Positions 44,163 to 55,111 are shown, numbered from the stretch's first letter. The stretch: 64,000 nt of DNA from Dictyoglomus sp. NZ13-RE01 (GCA_002878375.1 NIRF01000008.1:1-64000); one strand, 5' to 3'. The notes: a model not told the origin generated them from the letters alone. A program made the numbers and translations.

Positions 44163-45680
44163 ATGGAAAGAATTTATATTTTTGATACAACCTTAAGAGA
44201 CGGAGAACAAACTCCAGGGGTAAGCTTGAATGTAGAAGAAAAATTGGAGATAGCAAAACAGTTAGCGAAGCTAAATGTAGATATAATAGAGGCAGGATTT
44301 CCCATAGCATCTCCTGGAGAGTTTAATGCTGTAAAAACTATTGCGGAAAAGGTAAAGGGACCAGTTATTGCTGGTCTTTCCCGAGCAGTACAACAAGATA
44401 TTGATACTGCTTGGGAAGCCTTAAAAAATGCAGAATCTCCCAGGATACATACCTTTATTGCTACTTCAAATATCCATATGGAGAAGAAGTTAAAGAAGAC
44501 AAAGGAAGAAGTATTAGAGCAAGCTGTATGGGCAGTAAAGTATGCAAAAAAATATTGTAGTGATGTGGAATTTTCACCAGAAGATGCCACAAGGAGTGAT
44601 TTTGATTTCTTATGTAAAGTATTAACAGAGGTTATAAAGGCTGGTGCAACAGTTATAAATATTCCAGATACTGTAGGCTATGCCTTACCATGGGAATTTG
44701 GAGAGCTTATTAAAAAATTAATGGAGAATGTGGAAAATATAGATAAGGTCATTGTTAGTGTTCATTGTCATAATGATTTAGGTCTTGCTGTTGCAAATTC
44801 CCTTTCTGCAATTGTAAATGGTGCGAGACAAGTTGAATGTACTATAAATGGTTTGGGAGAGAGGGCAGGTAATGCAGCATTAGAAGAAATAGTTATGGCA
44901 TTAAAGGTAAGGAAAATTGGAAAGGATACAAATATAAACACAAGAGAGATATATAGGACGAGTAAACTGGTGAGTGCCTTAACTGGAGTTATGATTCAAC
45001 CAAATAAAGCTATTGTAGGGGATAATGCCTTTGCTCATGAATCAGGCATACATCAGCATGGAGTAATACAAGATCCATCTACATACGAAATAATGAATCC
45101 AACAACCATTGGGCTACCTCAGAGTAGAATTGTATTAGGTAAGCACTCTGGAAGACATGCCTTTGAAAAGAGATTAGAAGAACTTGGATATAAATTGACA
45201 AAGGAAGAGATAGATGAGGCGTTCAAAAGATTTAAAGAGCTTGCAGATAAAAAGAAAGAGATAACCGATAAAGATATAGAGGCAATTATAACAAATGGAT
45301 TTGTTAAAGAGTCAGATAAATTAATATTAAAACACTTACAGGTTGTAAGTGGTGTAGGGATAGTGCCTACAGCTACAGTAATATTAGAAAAAAATAATGA
45401 AGAGGTACACAGTGTGGAAACAGGGAATGGTCCTGTAGACGCTGTATATAAAGCTATAGCAAAGGCGGTAAATATTGAACATAGTCTTGTTGATTTTACT
45501 TTGCACTCTATAACATCAGGAACTGATGCGTTAGGAGAAGCAATTGTAAAAATATCCGACAAAAAAGGAACCCTTTATACTGGGAGAGCAACAAGTACAG
45601 ATGTTATAGAAGCAAGTGCAAAAGCTTATGTTAAAGCATTAAACAATTTACTTACTGCAGAGGAAGGGAGTGAAAATTAG
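44163..45680 (+). CDS. leuA: 2-Isopropylmalate synthase
   Basis: 505 residues. HMGL-like TIM barrel starting [16 protein letters not shown] with metal ligands in [16 protein letters not shown], and a C-terminal LeuA allosteric domain ([44 protein letters not shown]). It condenses acetyl-CoA with 2-oxoisovalerate, the first committed step to leucine, with leucine inhibition through the C-terminal domain. The stop overlaps the GTG start of leuC by one base. Confidence 0.96.
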   Translation: MERIYIFDTTLRDGEQTPGVSLNVEEKLEIAKQLAKLNVDIIEAGFPIASPGEFNAVKTIAEKVKGPVIAGLSRAVQQDIDTAWEALKNAESPRIHTFIATSNIHMEKKLKKTKEEVLEQAVWAVKYAKKYCSDVEFSPEDATRSDFDFLCKVLTEVIKAGATVINIPDTVGYALPWEFGELIKKLMENVENIDKVIVSVHCHNDLGLAVANSLSAIVNGARQVECTINGLGERAGNAALEEIVMALKVRKIGKDTNINTREIYRTSKLVSALTGVMIQPNKAIVGDNAFAHESGIHQHGVIQDPSTYEIMNPTTIGLPQSRIVLGKHSGRHAFEKRLEELGYKLTKEEIDEAFKRFKELADKKKEITDKDIEAIITNGFVKESDKLILKHLQVVSGVGIVPTATVILEKNNEEVHSVETGNGPVDAVYKAIAKAVNIEHSLVDFTLHSITSGTDALGEAIVKISDKKGTLYTGRATSTDVIEASAKAYVKALNNLLTAEEGSEN

Positions 45681-46957
45681 TGGGTTATACTATCACAGAA
45701 AAAATTCTTTTAAAACATAGTAATAATAAAGAAATTGCACCAAATGATTTGATATTTGTGAAATTAGACTTCATCTTAGCAAATGATATAACTGCTCCTC
45801 TTGCAATTAAAGAATTTAAAAAGATAGGAGTTAAAAGGGTCTTTGATACTGAGAGAATTGCATTAGTCCCAGATCACTCTACTCCAAATAAAGATATAAA
45901 GTCCGCCCAACAATCAAAAGAGATGAGAGAATTTGCAAGAGAGCAGGGCATAAAATACTATTATGAAGTTGGAAGAGTTGGAATAGAGCATGCATTACTT
46001 CCAGAAGAGGGGTTAACTCTTCCAGGAGATTGCATAATTGGGGCGGATTCTCATACATGCACCTATGGAGCTTTAGGAGCTTTTTCTACAGGTGTAGGTA
46101 GTACAGACTTAGCATATGCCATGGCTTTTGGAGAAATATGGTTAAAAGTTCCTGAATCTCTTAAATTTGTATACTATGGAAAATTGCCGAAGTGGGTTGG
46201 AGGGAAAGATCTAATTCTTTACACTATTGGAAAGATTGGGGTTGATGGTGCAAGATATATGGCAATGGAATTTACAGGAGAAGTTATAAAAAATCTTCCT
46301 ATGTCTGATAGACTCACTATGTGTAATATGGCGATTGAAGCGGGAGCAAAAAATGGAATCATTGAGCCCGATGAGATTACATTAGAATATATTAAGCCAA
46401 GGGCTAAAAGAGGTTACGAGCTTTTTTATAGTGATAAAGATGCAAATTATAAAGAAGTTTATGAGTGGGATGTTTCTAATTTGGAGCCAATGGTAGCTTT
46501 TCCTCATCTACCCAGTAATGTTTATCCAGTTTCAGAAGCAGTAAATAAAAATATCACTTTAGATCAAGTTTATATTGGTTCATGTACAAATGGGAGATTA
46601 GAAGATTTAAGAATAGCTGCAAAAATATTGAAGGGACATAAAGTGAATCCAAATTTAAGACTCATAATAACTCCTGCAACCCCAAACATTTATATGCAAG
46701 CTTTGAAAGAAGGCTTAATAGAGATATTCTTATCTGCAGGAGCCACTATTACTCCTCCCAGTTGTGGACCATGTCTTGGTGGACACTTAGGTGTACTTGC
46801 AGAAGGTGAAAGGGCTTTAAGTACTACAAATAGAAATTTTGTTGGAAGAATGGGGCATCCAAAAAGTGAAGTTTATTTAGCAAATCCAGCGGTTGCTGCA
46901 GCATCTGCCATCTTAGGAAGGATTGCAGCTCCCTGGGAAGTGGAGGTGAAAGAATAA
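45680..46957 (+). CDS. leuC: 3-Isopropylmalate dehydratase, large subunit
   Basis: 425 residues from GTG, the shorter LeuC form common in archaea and thermophiles. Iron-sulphur ligands are in [12 protein letters not shown] and [12 protein letters not shown], and substrate/cluster motifs in [23 protein letters not shown]. With LeuD it isomerises 2- to 3-isopropylmalate. Members of this group may also accept citramalate, which suits the cimA gene in the same operon. It overlaps leuD by one base. Confidence 0.95.
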   Translation: MGYTITEKILLKHSNNKEIAPNDLIFVKLDFILANDITAPLAIKEFKKIGVKRVFDTERIALVPDHSTPNKDIKSAQQSKEMREFAREQGIKYYYEVGRVGIEHALLPEEGLTLPGDCIIGADSHTCTYGALGAFSTGVGSTDLAYAMAFGEIWLKVPESLKFVYYGKLPKWVGGKDLILYTIGKIGVDGARYMAMEFTGEVIKNLPMSDRLTMCNMAIEAGAKNGIIEPDEITLEYIKPRAKRGYELFYSDKDANYKEVYEWDVSNLEPMVAFPHLPSNVYPVSEAVNKNITLDQVYIGSCTNGRLEDLRIAAKILKGHKVNPNLRLIITPATPNIYMQALKEGLIEIFLSAGATITPPSCGPCLGGHLGVLAEGERALSTTNRNFVGRMGHPKSEVYLANPAVAAASAILGRIAAPWEVEVKE

Positions 46958-47460
46958 TGATTTTTGAAGGAAAAGCCATAAAGTATGGAGATAATATTGA
47001 TACGGATGTAATAATTCCTGCAAGATACTTAAATACAACTGATCCAAAGGAGCTTGCAGAACACTGCATGGAGGATTTAGACCCTCATTTTAAGGAGAAA
47101 GTAAAAGAAAAAAATATATTGGTAGTGGGAGAGAATTTTGGGTGTGGATCTTCAAGAGAACATGCTCCAATCGCAATAAAGGCAAGTGGGATTAATTGTA
47201 TAATAGCTAAATCTTTTGCAAGAATTTTTTATAGAAATGCTATTAATATTGGACTACCGATAATAGAGCTTCCTGAGGCTGTAGATAAGATAAAGGAAGG
47301 AGATGTATTAAAGATTGATTTCACAGAAGGAGTTGTAGAAAACCTGACCACAGGTGAAAAGTTTAAAACTAAGCCATTTCCACCATTAATACAGGAGATA
47401 ATAAATAAAGGTGGTTTAATTAATTTTGCTATAGAAAAAGCAAGAGGTGAAGGTTTATGA
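46957..47460 (+). CDS. leuD: 3-Isopropylmalate dehydratase, small subunit
   Basis: 167 residues, the compact LeuD form: [16 protein letters not shown] at the start and the key [23 protein letters not shown] loop. It forms the swivelling partner of LeuC. The stop overlaps the leuB ATG by four bases. Confidence 0.96.
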   Translation: MIFEGKAIKYGDNIDTDVIIPARYLNTTDPKELAEHCMEDLDPHFKEKVKEKNILVVGENFGCGSSREHAPIAIKASGINCIIAKSFARIFYRNAINIGLPIIELPEAVDKIKEGDVLKIDFTEGVVENLTTGEKFKTKPFPPLIQEIINKGGLINFAIEKARGEGL

Positions 47461-48557
47461 GTTATAGGATTGCAGTTCTTCCTGGAGATGGAATTGGTCC
47501 TGAGGTTGTTAGGCAAAGTGTAAAAGTGTTAAAAACCATAGAAAAAGTTTTTGGTCATAAATTTGAAATTGAGTATGGGTTAGTTGGGGGCTCCGCCATT
47601 GATGAGAAAGGAGTTCCACTCCCTGAGGAAACATTTAGGTTGTGTGAAGAGAGTGATGCCATTTTATTGGGTGCAGTAGGAGGTCCAAAGTGGGATAATC
47701 TACCTTCCCATCTAAGACCTGAGCAGGCTCTTTTAGGACTTCGAGGGGGTTTAAAGTTATACGCTAATATAAGACCTATAAAAACTTATAAGACTTTAAT
47801 CTTTAGCTCACCTTTAAAGCCTGAATTATTAGAAAGTGTAGATTTTGTTATTGTAAGAGAATTGACAGGAGGACTTTATTTTGGAAAACCAAAGGAAAGA
47901 TATGAGAAGGATGGAAAAATTTATGCAGTTGATACTATGCTTTATTCAGAGGATGAAATAAGAAGGATTGCTAAGATTGCTTTTGAAATAGCAAAGAATA
48001 GAAATAAAAAGGTAACATCAGTAGATAAAGCAAATATTTTAGAAACATCAAGACTTTGGAGAGAGATTGTAGAGAATGTGGCTAAAGATTATCCTGATGT
48101 AAAATTGGAGCATATGTATGTAGATAACTGCTCTATGCAGATTGTTAAGTATCCAAAGCAATTTGATGTTATTCTTACAGAGAACACCTTTGGTGATATT
48201 TTAAGTGATGAAGCGTCAGTTATAACAGGCTCTATTGGTATGCTTCCGTCTGCAAGCCTTGGAGAGGATTCAAAAGGTCTTTATGAGCCTATTCATGGCA
48301 CGGCACCTGATATTGCAGGTAAAAATATTGCTAATCCATTAGGGACCATTCTTTCTACCGCCTTCCTTCTGAGGTATTCACTACATTTGGAAGAGCCTGC
48401 AAAGAAAATTGAGGAGGCAGTTGAAAAAATTTTAGAAAAAGGTTATTTCACTATGGACCTATACCAAGGCAATCCCTATGCAAAAAAGCTGGTTTCCACT
48501 GAAGAGATAGGGGATTTAGTAGTTGAATATATTGAGAGAGGTGATTTAAGTGAGTAA
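47457..48557 (+). CDS. leuB: 3-Isopropylmalate dehydrogenase
   Basis: 366 residues. Nucleotide and substrate motifs are [14 protein letters not shown], the [11 protein letters not shown] loop, [10 protein letters not shown], the metal-binding [34 protein letters not shown], and [22 protein letters not shown]. It oxidises and decarboxylates 3-isopropylmalate with NAD. It overlaps the next gene by eight bases. Confidence 0.96.
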   Translation: MSYRIAVLPGDGIGPEVVRQSVKVLKTIEKVFGHKFEIEYGLVGGSAIDEKGVPLPEETFRLCEESDAILLGAVGGPKWDNLPSHLRPEQALLGLRGGLKLYANIRPIKTYKTLIFSSPLKPELLESVDFVIVRELTGGLYFGKPKERYEKDGKIYAVDTMLYSEDEIRRIAKIAFEIAKNRNKKVTSVDKANILETSRLWREIVENVAKDYPDVKLEHMYVDNCSMQIVKYPKQFDVILTENTFGDILSDEASVITGSIGMLPSASLGEDSKGLYEPIHGTAPDIAGKNIANPLGTILSTAFLLRYSLHLEEPAKKIEEAVEKILEKGYFTMDLYQGNPYAKKLVSTEEIGDLVVEYIERGDLSE

Positions 48558-50139
48558 GATCTACATATATGATACTACTCTTAGGGATGGAGCACAGAGC
48601 GAGAGAATTTCCTTTTCTTTAGAAGATAAAATTAGAATAGCGGAAAAGTTAGATGAGTTTGGAGTTGATTATATAGAAGGTGGTTGGCCTGGCTCCAATC
48701 CAAAGGACTTAAACTTCTTCAAAAGGATAAAAGAAGTTCCATTAAAACATGCAAAGATAACTGCTTTTGGGAGTACTCGTAGAGTGAAAAATGCTCCAGA
48801 GGATGATCCAAATTTGAAATCTCTTCTTGATAGTGATACTCCTGTAGTAACTATTTTTGGTAAATCTTGGGACTTTCATGTAACTGAAATTCTTAAAACA
48901 ACTTTAGATAATAACTTGCAAATTATCTATGATTCTATTAAATATTTGAAGGCTCATAATAAAGAAGTTATTTATGATGCAGAACATTTCTTTGATGGAT
49001 ATAAATCTGATCCTTCTTATGCTATAGCAACACTTGAATCTGCAGTAGAAGGCGGAGCGGATTGGATAGTGCTTGCGGATACAAACGGTGGAAGCCTTCC
49101 TTGGGAAATACAAGAAGCTATAAGAAAGGTGAAAGAAAAGATAAAGGTGCCTATAGGCATACATACTCATAATGATTCTGAGCTTGCAGTGGCAAACTCA
49201 ATAGTAGCAGTAATGGAGGGAGCAACTCAGGTCCAAGGTACTATAAATGGATATGGAGAAAGATGTGGAAATGCAAATCTTTGCTCCATAATCCCTATTC
49301 TTCAATTGAAGATGGGATTTACTGTAATTCCTGAAGAGAATTTGGCAAAATTAACAGAACTTTCCCATTGGGTTTCTGAAGTAGCTAATCTTCCTCCAGA
49401 ACCGTGGGCTCCCTTTGTTGGTAGAAGTGCTTTTGCCCATAAAGGTGGAGTACATGTTAATGCTATCCTAAAGAATCCAAGATCTTATGAGCATATAAAT
49501 CCAGAAAAGGTAGGAAATAAGAGAAGAATTTTGGTATCTGAGCTTTCAGGTACAAGTACTATTGTTTCAAAGGCAAAGGAGTTTAATATTGATATTGATA
49601 GAGAATCTCCTCTTGCAAAAATTATATTAGATAAAGTAACTGAATTAGAGAATGAAGGATATTACTTTGAGGGAGCAGAAGCCTCCTTTGAACTTCTTGT
49701 TAGAAAGACTCTTGGGGAAGAGATAAAACTATTTGACTTAATAGGATTAAGAGTAATTGTGGAAAAGATAGGAGAACATGGAGAAACTACTACTGAAGCT
49801 ACTTTAAAATTGAAAGTAAAGGATGAGATTGTGCATGTTGCTGCGGAAGGGAATGGTCCTGTAAATGCTTTAGATTCTGCCTTAAGAAAAGCTCTAGCCC
49901 AATTCTATCCAAAATTAAAGGATATTCAGCTTTCAGACTTTAAAGTAAGGGTCATAAATGGAACCAGTGGAACTGGTGCAAAGGTAAGAGTGCTTATAGA
50001 CTCTACGGATGTAAGTGGTAAGAATTGGAGCACAGTAGGAGTATCAACGAATATTATTGAGGCAAGCTGGAAGGCTCTTGTAGAAAGCTTAGAATATGGA
50101 TTATTGGTAGAGAAAGAGGATCAGGAAAGCACCTGGTAA
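48550..50139 (+). CDS. cimA: (R)-citramalate synthase
   Basis: 529 residues from GTG. It is a second LeuA-like protein but of the CimA branch: [57 protein letters not shown] and [13 protein letters not shown], with a LeuA-type C-terminal regulatory domain. It condenses acetyl-CoA with pyruvate to start isoleucine synthesis without threonine deaminase. LeuCDB can carry citramalate on to 2-oxobutyrate, so co-transcription makes sense. Ends two bases from a convergent exporter gene. Confidence 0.93.
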   Translation: MSKIYIYDTTLRDGAQSERISFSLEDKIRIAEKLDEFGVDYIEGGWPGSNPKDLNFFKRIKEVPLKHAKITAFGSTRRVKNAPEDDPNLKSLLDSDTPVVTIFGKSWDFHVTEILKTTLDNNLQIIYDSIKYLKAHNKEVIYDAEHFFDGYKSDPSYAIATLESAVEGGADWIVLADTNGGSLPWEIQEAIRKVKEKIKVPIGIHTHNDSELAVANSIVAVMEGATQVQGTINGYGERCGNANLCSIIPILQLKMGFTVIPEENLAKLTELSHWVSEVANLPPEPWAPFVGRSAFAHKGGVHVNAILKNPRSYEHINPEKVGNKRRILVSELSGTSTIVSKAKEFNIDIDRESPLAKIILDKVTELENEGYYFEGAEASFELLVRKTLGEEIKLFDLIGLRVIVEKIGEHGETTTEATLKLKVKDEIVHVAAEGNGPVNALDSALRKALAQFYPKLKDIQLSDFKVRVINGTSGTGAKVRVLIDSTDVSGKNWSTVGVSTNIIEASWKALVESLEYGLLVEKEDQESTW

Positions 50140-50141
50140 TT

Positions 50142-51200
50142 TTACTTTTCCGTCTCTAAGATTTGTCTTCCAAAGGCAATTACTAATACAAAAAAGGAGA
50201 TTAGCATTACAAAAGAGGTAGAGAGGATAAAGGAGGGGGATCCTTCTTCCACGCCAAGGGATATTCTTAGTGATCTTCCCACATAATAGAGGGGTAAAAA
50301 TTTGGCAAAGGTTTTGAGATAGTTTGGAAGAAAGTCCAAAGGGAAATATACGCCTGAAAAGAAAAGCATTATATTAAGTATCAGATTTCCTACATTGTTT
50401 GCTGTATTTGGTTCTTTAAAAATGGCTGTTAAGAAAATCCCGATTGCCATCATTCCAAGTATGGTAGATATAGTAGTAATTATATAAAGGGTCCAATTTA
50501 TGGAAAAGTTAATACTGAATATGAGTTGTGAGGCTAATAATACAAGGGTTGCGGAAAATAATATAGCAAGTAGGTTTCCTAAAATTATTCCTGAGATAAA
50601 AATAAAAGGATTTACAGGGGTTATGGCAAATCTTTTTAAAATTCCAGCCCTTTTATAGAATCCAAAAAGGGCTATCATAGTAAATATGGCGGAAGATAGC
50701 GAGAAACTAATAACACCGGGAATAGAGTATCCCAGACTTGTAATCCTCCTTTTTCCTACATCTATTTTTTCCTCCTCTATCTCGATACTCTTTTTTAATC
50801 CTGCGGTTCTTATGGAATAGTAGGAGGAGAGAACATCTCCGATGGTCCTTAAAAAGGGTTTTTGCTGAAAACTTGTGAAACTTAGGAAAATTTTGAACTT
50901 ATTATCTTGTAATATAACTCCACAATCAGTCTTACCTTTCAATGTATAGTTTTTTACTTCTTCTAAATCTTTACAAAAAACAATCTCAAGCTCCGACATC
51001 TCACTAAAAACATCTGCAACTTCTTTTTGGCTTTCTAATAAGGCTACCTTTATTTTTTCTACCTTCTCATCACTACCACCAAAAACAAAGCCAAAAATGA
51101 TGACAAATATTATAGGTAGGAGGAATGCAAAGATGAATGTAAATCTATCTCTATAAAAGCTTTTAAATCTATATAAGAAAATATTAAAAAAGGACCTCAT
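50142..51200 (-). CDS. ABC-2-type exporter permease
   Basis: 352 residues of the ABC-2/YhgE-like type: N-terminal helix (about 20-40, FTFIFAFLLPIIFVIIFGFVFGG), a periplasmic domain with LPYSIPGVISF-like SLGYSIPGVISFS, then five C-terminal helices. The pattern MMAIGIFLTAIFKEPNTANNVGNLI and FFSGVYFPLDFLP is characteristic. It pairs with the next permease and an ATPase to form a heterodimeric exporter, perhaps for drugs, lipids or polysaccharide. ATG overlaps the stop of the upstream gene. Confidence 0.88.
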   Translation of the reverse strand: MRSFFNIFLYRFKSFYRDRFTFIFAFLLPIIFVIIFGFVFGGSDEKVEKIKVALLESQKEVADVFSEMSELEIVFCKDLEEVKNYTLKGKTDCGVILQDNKFKIFLSFTSFQQKPFLRTIGDVLSSYYSIRTAGLKKSIEIEEEKIDVGKRRITSLGYSIPGVISFSLSSAIFTMIALFGFYKRAGILKRFAITPVNPFIFISGIILGNLLAILFSATLVLLASQLIFSINFSINWTLYIITTISTILGMMAIGIFLTAIFKEPNTANNVGNLILNIMLFFSGVYFPLDFLPNYLKTFAKFLPLYYVGRSLRISLGVEEGSPSFILSTSFVMLISFFVLVIAFGRQILETEK

Positions 51201-52357
51201 TAGAACTCTATTCTCCTAAACTTTAATATAGCAATTGTTAAGAAAAATATACCAAATAAGAGAGGCAAAAGAATACATACATAGGCAGGATATGGCGATG
51301 CAAGAACTCCTAAGGAATCTCTTATGCCAGCAGAAAGATAAGTAATAGGATTAATTAGAACGAACCAGTAGATAAACCAGGGCACATCAAAGACTGGAAA
51401 ATATATGCCTCCTAAAAATTGCAAGGGGAATTGGACAATTTGGGCAATAACATTGGCGGAATTTGCATTTTTTGCCATGGACGCAGAGAAGAAACCAAGA
51501 GAGGATAAGGTAAATATTGAAAGCAAAATATAACCTATAAATGGAATAGAAAGGGGGTTTATGTAGCTTTTAAAAATAAACTTACAGAATATACTCAGAG
51601 AAAAAACCTGGATTAATATTATGTATAGGCGAGAGAGAAAGAAGGAAAGGAAAAATTGCAAAGGATTAAGAGGAGATAGATATATTCTCTTAAAAATTTT
51701 ACTTTCTTTATACCATGCAATTTCAACTCCAATCCCAAATATAGAGGTTAAAGTAATTGCATATATGATAGTTCCAGGAAAGATAAAATCTATATAGGAA
51801 AAGGTGTTTTTTGTGCCTACAATTTCGCTTTCTACCTCATACTCCTTAATAGGTCTTATTCTTTTTGCAAATTCTAAATTCATTCTTTGAAAAATATTTT
51901 TTAATATTAATGCGGTTGTTTCAGAAGATGCATTATGGTTTAAAGAATAAATTTTTATTTTTGCAGGAGAAGAAAGACCAAAAAATTGAAACATGGAATT
52001 TGCTAACATTAAATTATCAAAGTTTTCAGGAATTTCCAATATAGCGTGAGTTTTCCCATCCTTTAAATCTCTTATTAATTTATCTCTTAAGGAGTAGTCC
52101 TTAAAAACTTTAAGATTAAAGATTTTATTCTCTCCTTTACTAATCCCTAATAAAACATCCTCAATAATATTTGAAAATGTACCATCTTGCTTAAGAAGAT
52201 AAAGATTAAAATTTATTCTTTCCACTTTGTAGAAGGAGGAAAAGATAAGATTAAGCATGGTAAGAAGAATAATTGGAAAGGCAATTATCCAAAAAAGATA
52301 TGATTTTTCTCTTATTGTTGATTTAAAAAAATAAATAGATGCTTGTAAGACCTTCAT
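51200..52357 (-). CDS. ABC-2-type exporter permease
   Basis: 385 residues with the same plan as its neighbour: N-terminal helix (about 18-42), an extracytoplasmic domain, then helices from about 190 with YIDFIFPGTIIYAITLTSIFGIGVEIAWYKESKIFKRIYLSPL and the end motif LQFLGGIYFPVFDVPW. Probably the partner half of a heterodimeric transporter. Start and stop overlap both neighbours, so the three genes form one operon. Confidence 0.88.
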   Translation of the reverse strand: MKVLQASIYFFKSTIREKSYLFWIIAFPIILLTMLNLIFSSFYKVERINFNLYLLKQDGTFSNIIEDVLLGISKGENKIFNLKVFKDYSLRDKLIRDLKDGKTHAILEIPENFDNLMLANSMFQFFGLSSPAKIKIYSLNHNASSETTALILKNIFQRMNLEFAKRIRPIKEYEVESEIVGTKNTFSYIDFIFPGTIIYAITLTSIFGIGVEIAWYKESKIFKRIYLSPLNPLQFFLSFFLSRLYIILIQVFSLSIFCKFIFKSYINPLSIPFIGYILLSIFTLSSLGFFSASMAKNANSANVIAQIVQFPLQFLGGIYFPVFDVPWFIYWFVLINPITYLSAGIRDSLGVLASPYPAYVCILLPLLFGIFFLTIAILKFRRIEF

Positions 52358-53283
52358 TCTTCTCTTAACTGTCTACCTGTAAGTGTTAAAAATACATCCT
52401 CTAAGTTTGGCTGTCTAATGACCTCGTTTTTAAGCTGAATAGAATTTTCTTTAGCAACCTTTAATAAAATTTCTATGGTATTAAGTACATTATCGGTTTT
52501 TATTATTAATTTATTCTTTTTCGGGTTAAATATATAGTTTACTTTATTTTCCTTTAAATCATTTAGAAATTTCTCATTGTCTTCTGCCTCAACCTCAACT
52601 ACACTTTCTCCACCAATCTCTCTAATTAAATCCATAGGAGTTCCTTCTTTAATAATTTTTCCATGATCCATTATACATACCCAATCGGATAAAAATTCTG
52701 CCTCTTCCATGTAATGGGTTGTTAATACTATAGTTTTACCTCTCCTTTTAAGCTCCTGAAGGAGACTCCATATGCTTCTTCTTGCTTGGGGATCAAGCCC
52801 TGTGGTGGGCTCATCTAAAAAAAGAAGTAATGGATCATTAATTAGGGCAAGACCAATAACTAATCTCTGTTTTTGCCCTCCTGAAAGTTTTTCTATATAA
52901 GTATTTTCTTTTTCTTTCAATGACACAAATTCCAAAACCTCATTAATATCCAATCCCTTTTTATATAAACTTCTAAATAATTTTAGGGTTTCTCTTATAG
53001 TAAGATGAGGAATAAGATTTGTTTCTTGAAGGGATACCCCTATATTTTCTTTATGTTTATCCTCAATTTTTGAAACAGATTCTCCAAAAATGGTGATCTT
53101 TCCGCTATCTGGTGTTCTTAAACCCTCTATTATTTCAAGAGTTGTTGTCTTTCCAGCACCGTTTGGTCCAAGAAGAGTAAATATAGAGCCTTGTTTGATT
53201 TTGAAGCTAATACCATCAACGGCGGTAATGTTTCCGTAAGTTTTTCTTAAATTTTCTACTTCCACAATGAATTTGTAATTCAT
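52354..53283 (-). CDS. ABC-2-type exporter ATPase (DrrA/CcmA-like)
   Basis: 309 residues. Walker A is GPNGAGKTT (about 38-46), signature KLSGGQKQR, Walker B LLFLDEPTTGLDPQARRS and H-loop TTHYMEEAE. A C-terminal DUF4162-like domain follows (GGESVVEVEAEDNEKFL ... RQPNLEDVFLTLTGRQLRE). It powers the two downstream permeases. The ATG lies eight bases after a TATAAT with no ribosome site, so the mRNA is probably leaderless. Confidence 0.92.
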   Translation of the reverse strand: MNYKFIVEVENLRKTYGNITAVDGISFKIKQGSIFTLLGPNGAGKTTTLEIIEGLRTPDSGKITIFGESVSKIEDKHKENIGVSLQETNLIPHLTIRETLKLFRSLYKKGLDINEVLEFVSLKEKENTYIEKLSGGQKQRLVIGLALINDPLLLFLDEPTTGLDPQARRSIWSLLQELKRRGKTIVLTTHYMEEAEFLSDWVCIMDHGKIIKEGTPMDLIREIGGESVVEVEAEDNEKFLNDLKENKVNYIFNPKKNKLIIKTDNVLNTIEILLKVAKENSIQLKNEVIRQPNLEDVFLTLTGRQLREE

Positions 53284-53290
53284 GGAAAAA

Positions 53291-53299
53291 ATTATAACA
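53291..53299 (-). promoter_or_regulatory. Extended -10 of a leaderless promoter
   Basis: Minus-strand TGT then TATAAT (53296-53291). The ATG of the exporter ATPase begins eight bases beyond it. The -35 region is only A/T-rich. It is back to back with the tRNA promoter. Confidence 0.6.
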
Positions 53300-53307
53300 T
53301 AAAGCTA

Positions 53308-53336
53308 TTGATTTTTTAAATGGGTTTGTATATAAT
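53308..53336 (+). promoter_or_regulatory. Promoter of tRNA-Asn
   Basis: TTGATT (53308-53313), 17-base spacer and perfect TATAAT (53331-53336). The start point would be about eight bases before the mature tRNA. Confidence 0.75.
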
Positions 53337-53350
53337 TTTATCAAAATCGC

Positions 53351-53425
53351 TCCTCGGTAGCTCAACGGTAGAGCGGCCGGCTGTTAACCGGCGGGTTGCA
53401 GGTTCGAATCCTGCCCGAGGAGCCA
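53351..53425 (+). tRNA. tRNA-Asn (GTT)
   Basis: A 75-base cloverleaf with acceptor stem TCCTCGG/CCGAGGA, D arm with AGCTCAACGGTAGAGC, and anticodon loop CTGTTAA (anticodon GTT at 53383-53385) on a GCCGG/CCGGC stem. The T arm has GGTTCGAATCC, the discriminator is G and CCA is encoded. Much more GC-rich than the surrounding DNA, as in thermophile tRNAs. It borders the accessory region to the right. Confidence 0.97.
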
Positions 53426-53670
53426 TTTTTATTGTTGATTCAATCTCCTTAAATGCTTTCTTCTAACTTATTCTCACAGGAGAAAATAAATTCCACCCCC
53501 CCCAACCTGAAGAGGAATTTTTTCCTTTGCTATATTATATATGTTATTTGATGTTAAACGATGATAAACTATGGTAGTTTAAATTGTAGTTTAAAAAGAA
53601 ATAACAGAGTGATAATCGGACTTCCTTTCAGAGGAAGGACTAATTTATATTTAGATGGGAGGCGTGGTAA
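53426..53670. other. Intergenic stretch between tRNA-Asn and the flavodoxin remnant
   Basis: No gene is visible. It contains a run of C residues near 53494, short A/T repeats, and a small inverted repeat CTTCCT/AGGAAG near 53620-53640. No copy of the tRNA 3' end was seen downstream that would mark an attachment site. A GGGAGGCG ribosome site precedes the ATG at 53671. Confidence 0.5.
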
Positions 53671-54158
53671 ATGAAAATACTTGTCGCTTATTACACAAGG
53701 GACGGTCATACCAGGCAGGTTGCTCAACGAATTGCTGAGTCTCTTGGGGCTGATCTTGACGAGGTAATTGATAAAAAGAAAAGAAATGGTATTTTGGGCT
53801 TTCTCATCGCTGGCTACGATGCAACAAGAGGTAAAACAACAGAAATACTCTTTGAGAAAGACCCTACGGATTACGCGATCTTGTGATCGTTGGAACTCCC
53901 GTATGGAACGGGCGAGTGACACCAGCGATAAGAACTTATCTCCTCGTAAATAGGGAGAAAATCAAAAAAACTGCGTTTTTTGCAACCTACGCTGCTGGAG
54001 GTGGTATATGCTTAGAGCAAATGAGCAAGATATACAACAAAGAAGTTATCACTTATGGACTCATAATAAGAAAAAAATTAGAAGACGAGACCAATCATTT
54101 TATTGAAACCTTTATCATTCATTGTATAAGTTCTGCTGAAAAAATAAGCCCCGAATAA
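53671..54158 (+). pseudogene. Flavodoxin-like protein, frameshifted
   Basis: The first 71 codons give a flavodoxin start with FMN phosphate loop YYTRDGHTRQVA and end at TGA 53884-53886 just after DYA. In another frame the protein continues: VIVGTPVWNGRVTPAIRTYL, then FFATYAAGGG, to 54158. One base missing around 53873-53877 explains the break (expected DYADLVIVGTPVW-type sequence). Intact it would have about 160 residues. Codon use is richer in C and G than in neighbouring genes, a sign of transfer. It converges with the secreted-protein gene, overlapping by 40 bases. Confidence 0.8.
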
Positions 54159-55111
54159 AGGTGTTGAACGCCCATCAAAAGTCCTCTTTCATCAAAAGAT
54201 GCTCGGAAGCATTCTTGACCCTTAAAATAAACAACGGTGTCTACTCCATACATTCCTTGCTCGTTTTTCCAGACTAAGCCTATCTCTGGTATCTGCAGGA
54301 TAACATCTTTTTTCAAAAGAGATGGGTGTATGTAGAACGGACCAAATGAAGGCACACCCATAGATTCTGTGGGCGTAGACATGCCAGAAGTACTCTGTAA
54401 TATCGAGTATCTGGCAACCCTTCCCTGGACATTTGAGAGTCGATAGCTCGAACTTCCAGCAAGATTAGTGAATCCGTACATAGATGTGTAAATGTTGTAA
54501 GTGTGGCTTTCTCTGGCAACAGGCGGAAATTCTTTTATATTTGGCCATTCAATGTAGAAATGCTTCACATTTTGACTCATAACTACAGCGGAACCTTCCC
54601 GTTGTTTTACGAGAACCTGGACTCTCTGAACGAGTCCTTCGTTCGATATCCAAAAATCTTGAGAAGAAACATTATATGCTATGCCCAGCCAAATGGAGTT
54701 TTCGGAGACACGTCCTCCTCTCACTACAATGCCTTGCTTGGCATACATATCAGATTTCTTAAGTAAATCTTGGACTGCATTGGGATGGATGAAAACAAAA
54801 AGAGGCATAACTTTGAAAGGCTGAAAGGTTATCTGATAAGTAGAAGGTGAGACAAGAACGATGAACTCTATACCGTACACAGTGTTTTTTTCTATATCCG
54901 TAACAATATCGATCCTGAATCCTTTTCCAGATGCGGCACTTGCGCCCCCACCAGATTGAGTACCGCCTTCATGTTGATAGACCACCACAAGACCTGGCTT
55001 GACCCAATTAGGAACCGGGTAGTTTTGTGGAAGAAGGAGTGAAGGATCTACTTGAGCCAAGCTGGAGACTACTGCTAATACAAGAAAGATTAAAATAGCA
55101 CGCAGTCTCAT
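54119..55111 (-). CDS. Secreted protein of unknown function
   Basis: 330 residues with a clear signal peptide (about 1-19, ending SLAQ). The mature part has a Gly/Ser-rich segment, GGTQSGGGASAASGKG (about 54-69), then mainly predicted strands with short patterns such as GKGFRIDIVTD, YGIEFIVLVSP, FYIHPSLLKKDVILQI and LMGVQHLYSGLI. I recognise no domain or catalytic motif. Codon use resembles the adjacent flavodoxin and not the host genes, reminiscent of Thermotogales, which suggests joint transfer. An extended -10 (TGA TATAAT) lies upstream. Confidence 0.7.
   Translation of the reverse strand: MRLRAILIFLVLAVVSSLAQVDPSLLLPQNYPVPNWVKPGLVVVYQHEGGTQSGGGASAASGKGFRIDIVTDIEKNTVYGIEFIVLVSPSTYQITFQPFKVMPLFVFIHPNAVQDLLKKSDMYAKQGIVVRGGRVSENSIWLGIAYNVSSQDFWISNEGLVQRVQVLVKQREGSAVVMSQNVKHFYIEWPNIKEFPPVARESHTYNIYTSMYGFTNLAGSSSYRLSNVQGRVARYSILQSTSGMSTPTESMGVPSFGPFYIHPSLLKKDVILQIPEIGLVWKNEQGMYGVDTVVYFKGQECFRASFDERGLLMGVQHLYSGLIFSAELIQ

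Noticed and set aside
53860-53890. Programmed frameshift in the flavodoxin gene
   Set aside because: No slippery heptamer or downstream structure is evident; flavodoxins are not known to need one, so a simple one-base loss is likelier.
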